A DNA stretch of 50,553 bases, from positions 1 through 50,553 of the forward strand of contig JAJTYM010000028.1 in the NCBI GenBank assembly GCA_021463345.1, in the 5' to 3' direction. The notes below the pieces were generated by a model. It searched no databases, had not been told where the DNA came from, and saw only the letters and a program-made list of their open reading frames with translations. Positions 48,840 through 50,553 of this stretch are shown piece after piece. The position numbers and the translations under genes were made by a program. The stretch is from Pseudobdellovibrionaceae bacterium. Lineage in GTDB: Bacteria > Bdellovibrionota > Bdellovibrionia > Bdellovibrionales > JAMPXM01. Position 1 is the first letter of the stretch, and each line of letters begins with the position of its first letter.

Positions 48840-50553
48840 ATGGGTCGGTTCGAGCCCGCTCTCCTTATTTTCATCTGCCTCGCCGCGCTCGCTTTCCCGA
48901 CTGCGTCAGCGTTTTCCTCAGAGAACTCCTCAGAGAACTCCTCAGAGGCTTTGTCAGAAGCTCCGCCAGCAAGCCCAGCAGCCCCGCGAGCGCCGCCAAA
49001 GGCGAGCTCGATCGAAGGCCCGCACATCCGAATCGACTGGTTGGCGCCGGATGCTTTCGCATCGACAGGCGAAACGCTGATGGGCATCCGTTTCACCCCC
49101 GACGAGCACTGGCACGTCTACTGGAAGAATCCAGGCGACTCGGGAGCGGCGCCCAAGTTTCAGTTCAAATCCGAAACCGCTCAAGTCGGTGACATCCTCT
49201 GGCCCTACCCGAAGCGCCTCCCCGTGGCGCATCTCACGAACCTCGGCTACGAGGGCGCAACCTCCTACTTGTTCCGCGTGAAAACCGAGAACGCTTCCGG
49301 AGTCGCCATCGAAGCCAAGCTCGAGTGGCTCGTCTGCCGGGAGGAATGCATTCCCGGCTTCGGGACCTTGCGCCTCGAACGCCCGGCCGAGGGCGCCGAG
49401 GCCGTGTTCGCGACCCCGGTCGCCGCGGAGATCGCGGCGTACGCCGCGCGCCTGCCCGTCAGCGGGACCGACTCCAGCCACACGCTCCGCATCGACGGAG
49501 GACGCGACGGGGAGCTGGACGTCGCGATCGAAGGGCCGGCAAACGCGGAGATCGAGCTTTTCCCTTTGGACGGCGACTTCGTGTCGCCCGCGCGACCGGC
49601 CGTCAAACACGCCGACGGGCGGCGGATCGCGACGTTTCAAACGGCCAAAGGGGTCGCGCGGCCGGAACGGGTCGGCTTCCTCCTCGTCGCCGACGGGCAG
49701 GCTTACGAGTTTCCCGCTCCACCGACGGGCGGCGGGGGCCCAGCCGGCGGCGGCCCCTACTGGATTTTGATTCTATCGGCCCTTGTCGGCGGCGCCCTGC
49801 TGAACTTCATGCCTTGCGTTTTCCCGGTGATTTCCATGAAAGCGCTCTCGTTGCTCAAAATCTCCGACCCGGCGGGGCGACGGCGGGACGGGTGGCTCTA
49901 CTCCGCCGGGGTCGTGACCGCGTTCACCGCCCTCGGCGCCGCGGTCCTGGCGTTGCGAAGCGCCGGGGCGGCCGTCGGCTGGGGCTTCCAACTGCAATCG
50001 CCGCTCGTCGTGCTCTCTCTCGTTCTTCTTTTCTGGCTGATGGCACTGAATTTCCTCGGCGTGTTCGAAACGGGGGCCGCCGTGATGAGTTCGGCGGGGA
50101 AAATGAACTGGCGCTCGGCCTTCGGCACGGGCGTGCTTTCGGTTTTCATCGCCGCGCCTTGCACGGGACCCTTCATGGGAGCGGCGCTCGGCGCGACGGC
50201 CGCGCTCCCCGGCCCCGAGGCCATGGCCATTTTCATGGCGCTCGGCTCAGGCCTCGCCTTGCCGTATCTGCTCCTGACGATGAACGCGACGCTGGCCCGG
50301 CGGCTGCCGAGATCGGGCCCTTGGATGGAAACGCTCAAGCAATTCTTCGCGTTCCCGCTCTTCGCCACGGTCCTCTGGCTGCTCTGGGTGCTCGGCTCGC
50401 AAACAGGGCCGCAAGGTTGGTTGATCGGGTCTTCGACCTTGTTGGCGGTCTCCTTCTGCGTCTGGCTGGGGCGCCGGACGCGGCGGAGTTGGATCGCATG
50501 GCTCCTGGCGATCGGTGCGGTCGCCGGCGCGGGCGGCGGCTTGCGTTCCGCCA
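48840..50553 (+). CDS. DsbD/ScsB-type thiol-disulfide interchange protein (cut by window end)
   Basis: The 571 visible codons start at the ATG at 48,840. A signal peptide (ALLIFICLAALAFPTASA) is followed by a Ser/Glu/Pro-rich linker and a periplasmic domain with WHVYWKNPGDSG and the cysteine pair LVCREECIPG. Then a DsbD-type membrane domain has its two redox cysteines in NFMPCVFPVISMKAL and VFIAAPCTGPFMGAALG. Electrons from cytoplasmic thioredoxin pass through it to periplasmic partners. The C-terminal thioredoxin-like domain, if present, lies beyond the window. Low-complexity repeats at 48,915-48,947 lie in the linker. Confidence 0.92.
   Translation, partial: MGRFEPALLIFICLAALAFPTASAFSSENSSENSSEALSEAPPASPAAPRAPPKASSIEGPHIRIDWLAPDAFASTGETLMGIRFTPDEHWHVYWKNPGDSGAAPKFQFKSETAQVGDILWPYPKRLPVAHLTNLGYEGATSYLFRVKTENASGVAIEAKLEWLVCREECIPGFGTLRLERPAEGAEAVFATPVAAEIAAYAARLPVSGTDSSHTLRIDGGRDGELDVAIEGPANAEIELFPLDGDFVSPARPAVKHADGRRIATFQTAKGVARPERVGFLLVADGQAYEFPAPPTGGGGPAGGGPYWILILSALVGGALLNFMPCVFPVISMKALSLLKISDPAGRRRDGWLYSAGVVTAFTALGAAVLALRSAGAAVGWGFQLQSPLVVLSLVLLFWLMALNFLGVFETGAAVMSSAGKMNWRSAFGTGVLSVFIAAPCTGPFMGAALGATAALPGPEAMAIFMALGSGLALPYLLLTMNATLARRLPRSGPWMETLKQFFAFPLFATVLWLLWVLGSQTGPQGWLIGSSTLLAVSFCVWLGRRTRRSWIAWLLAIGAVAGAGGGLRSA
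48915..48947 (+). repeat. 12-bp tandem repeat inside the ScsB-type linker
   Basis: tcctcagagaac is repeated twice with a third partial copy (TCCTCAGAGG), coding SSEN SSEN SSEA. Being in frame, copy-number change would only lengthen the linker after the signal peptide. Confidence 0.8.

Overview
The window joins two unlike kinds of DNA. Bases 1 to about 7,490 are AT-rich and hold small hypothetical genes, a rolling-circle type replication initiator, two paralogous phage-type repressors and two tyrosine recombinases. From the 3' end of an ssrA (tmRNA) gene at 7,490 the sequence turns sharply GC-rich and holds ordinary chromosomal genes. The host looks like a GC-rich member of the Bdellovibrionota or a related deltaproteobacterial-type lineage. 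This rests on an MglA-type polarity GTPase, a TIGR02147-family protein, a pilin-like protein ending in a D-x-D-x-DLDVW block, many lipoproteins and secreted proteins, and a tmRNA tag reading GNDYALAA. The assignment is an inference; no rRNA is present to settle it.

Layout. 1-7,489: an integrated accessory region on the 3' side of ssrA. Its right part (about 2,200-7,490) is a compact element: repressor and integrase transcribed away from ssrA, a lipoprotein, a small membrane protein, a Rep_trans-type initiator followed by a dense hairpin cluster, a small ssDNA-binding-like protein and two small minus-strand genes. The left part (1-2,100) looks like a second, partly seen element with the end of another recombinase and a paralogous repressor. 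The two repressors share an operator-like sequence. 7,884-16,100: beta-lactamase-fold hydrolase, membrane acyltransferase-like protein, TIGR02147 protein, lipoprotein, glycine-zipper protein, YgjP-like metalloprotease and an SrkA-type kinase. 16,161-22,810: SRP RNA, dnaX, ebfC, recR, mglA, a branched-chain aminotransferase, nadA, a phosphopantetheinyl transferase and a PilZ-like protein, all on the plus strand. 22,875-34,750: mixed envelope genes, including an OmpA-type lipoprotein with a long stem in its predicted leader, a TonB-like protein, a PA2779/PA2778-type pair, an ABC-2 exporter and a TerC protein.

34,924-37,699 contains a nitric-oxide response island: a truncated haemoglobin and an NnrS protein diverge from a clear NsrR-type palindrome, and nsrR itself follows nnrS. 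nnrS seems to need a non-canonical start codon. 40,425-43,550 is a tightly packed four-gene operon of exported proteins: a di-haem peroxidase, a Tat-type metallophosphoesterase with a GEHD motif, a monohaem cytochrome c and a CX4R phosphatase-like protein. I did not recognise this combination as a described pathway. The end of the window holds a LysR regulator divergent from a tryptophanase-family lyase across a palindrome, a CNNM/CBS membrane protein, and the start of a DsbD/ScsB-type thiol-disulfide protein cut by the window edge.

All calls come from reading the sequence and recalled family motifs; no search was run.
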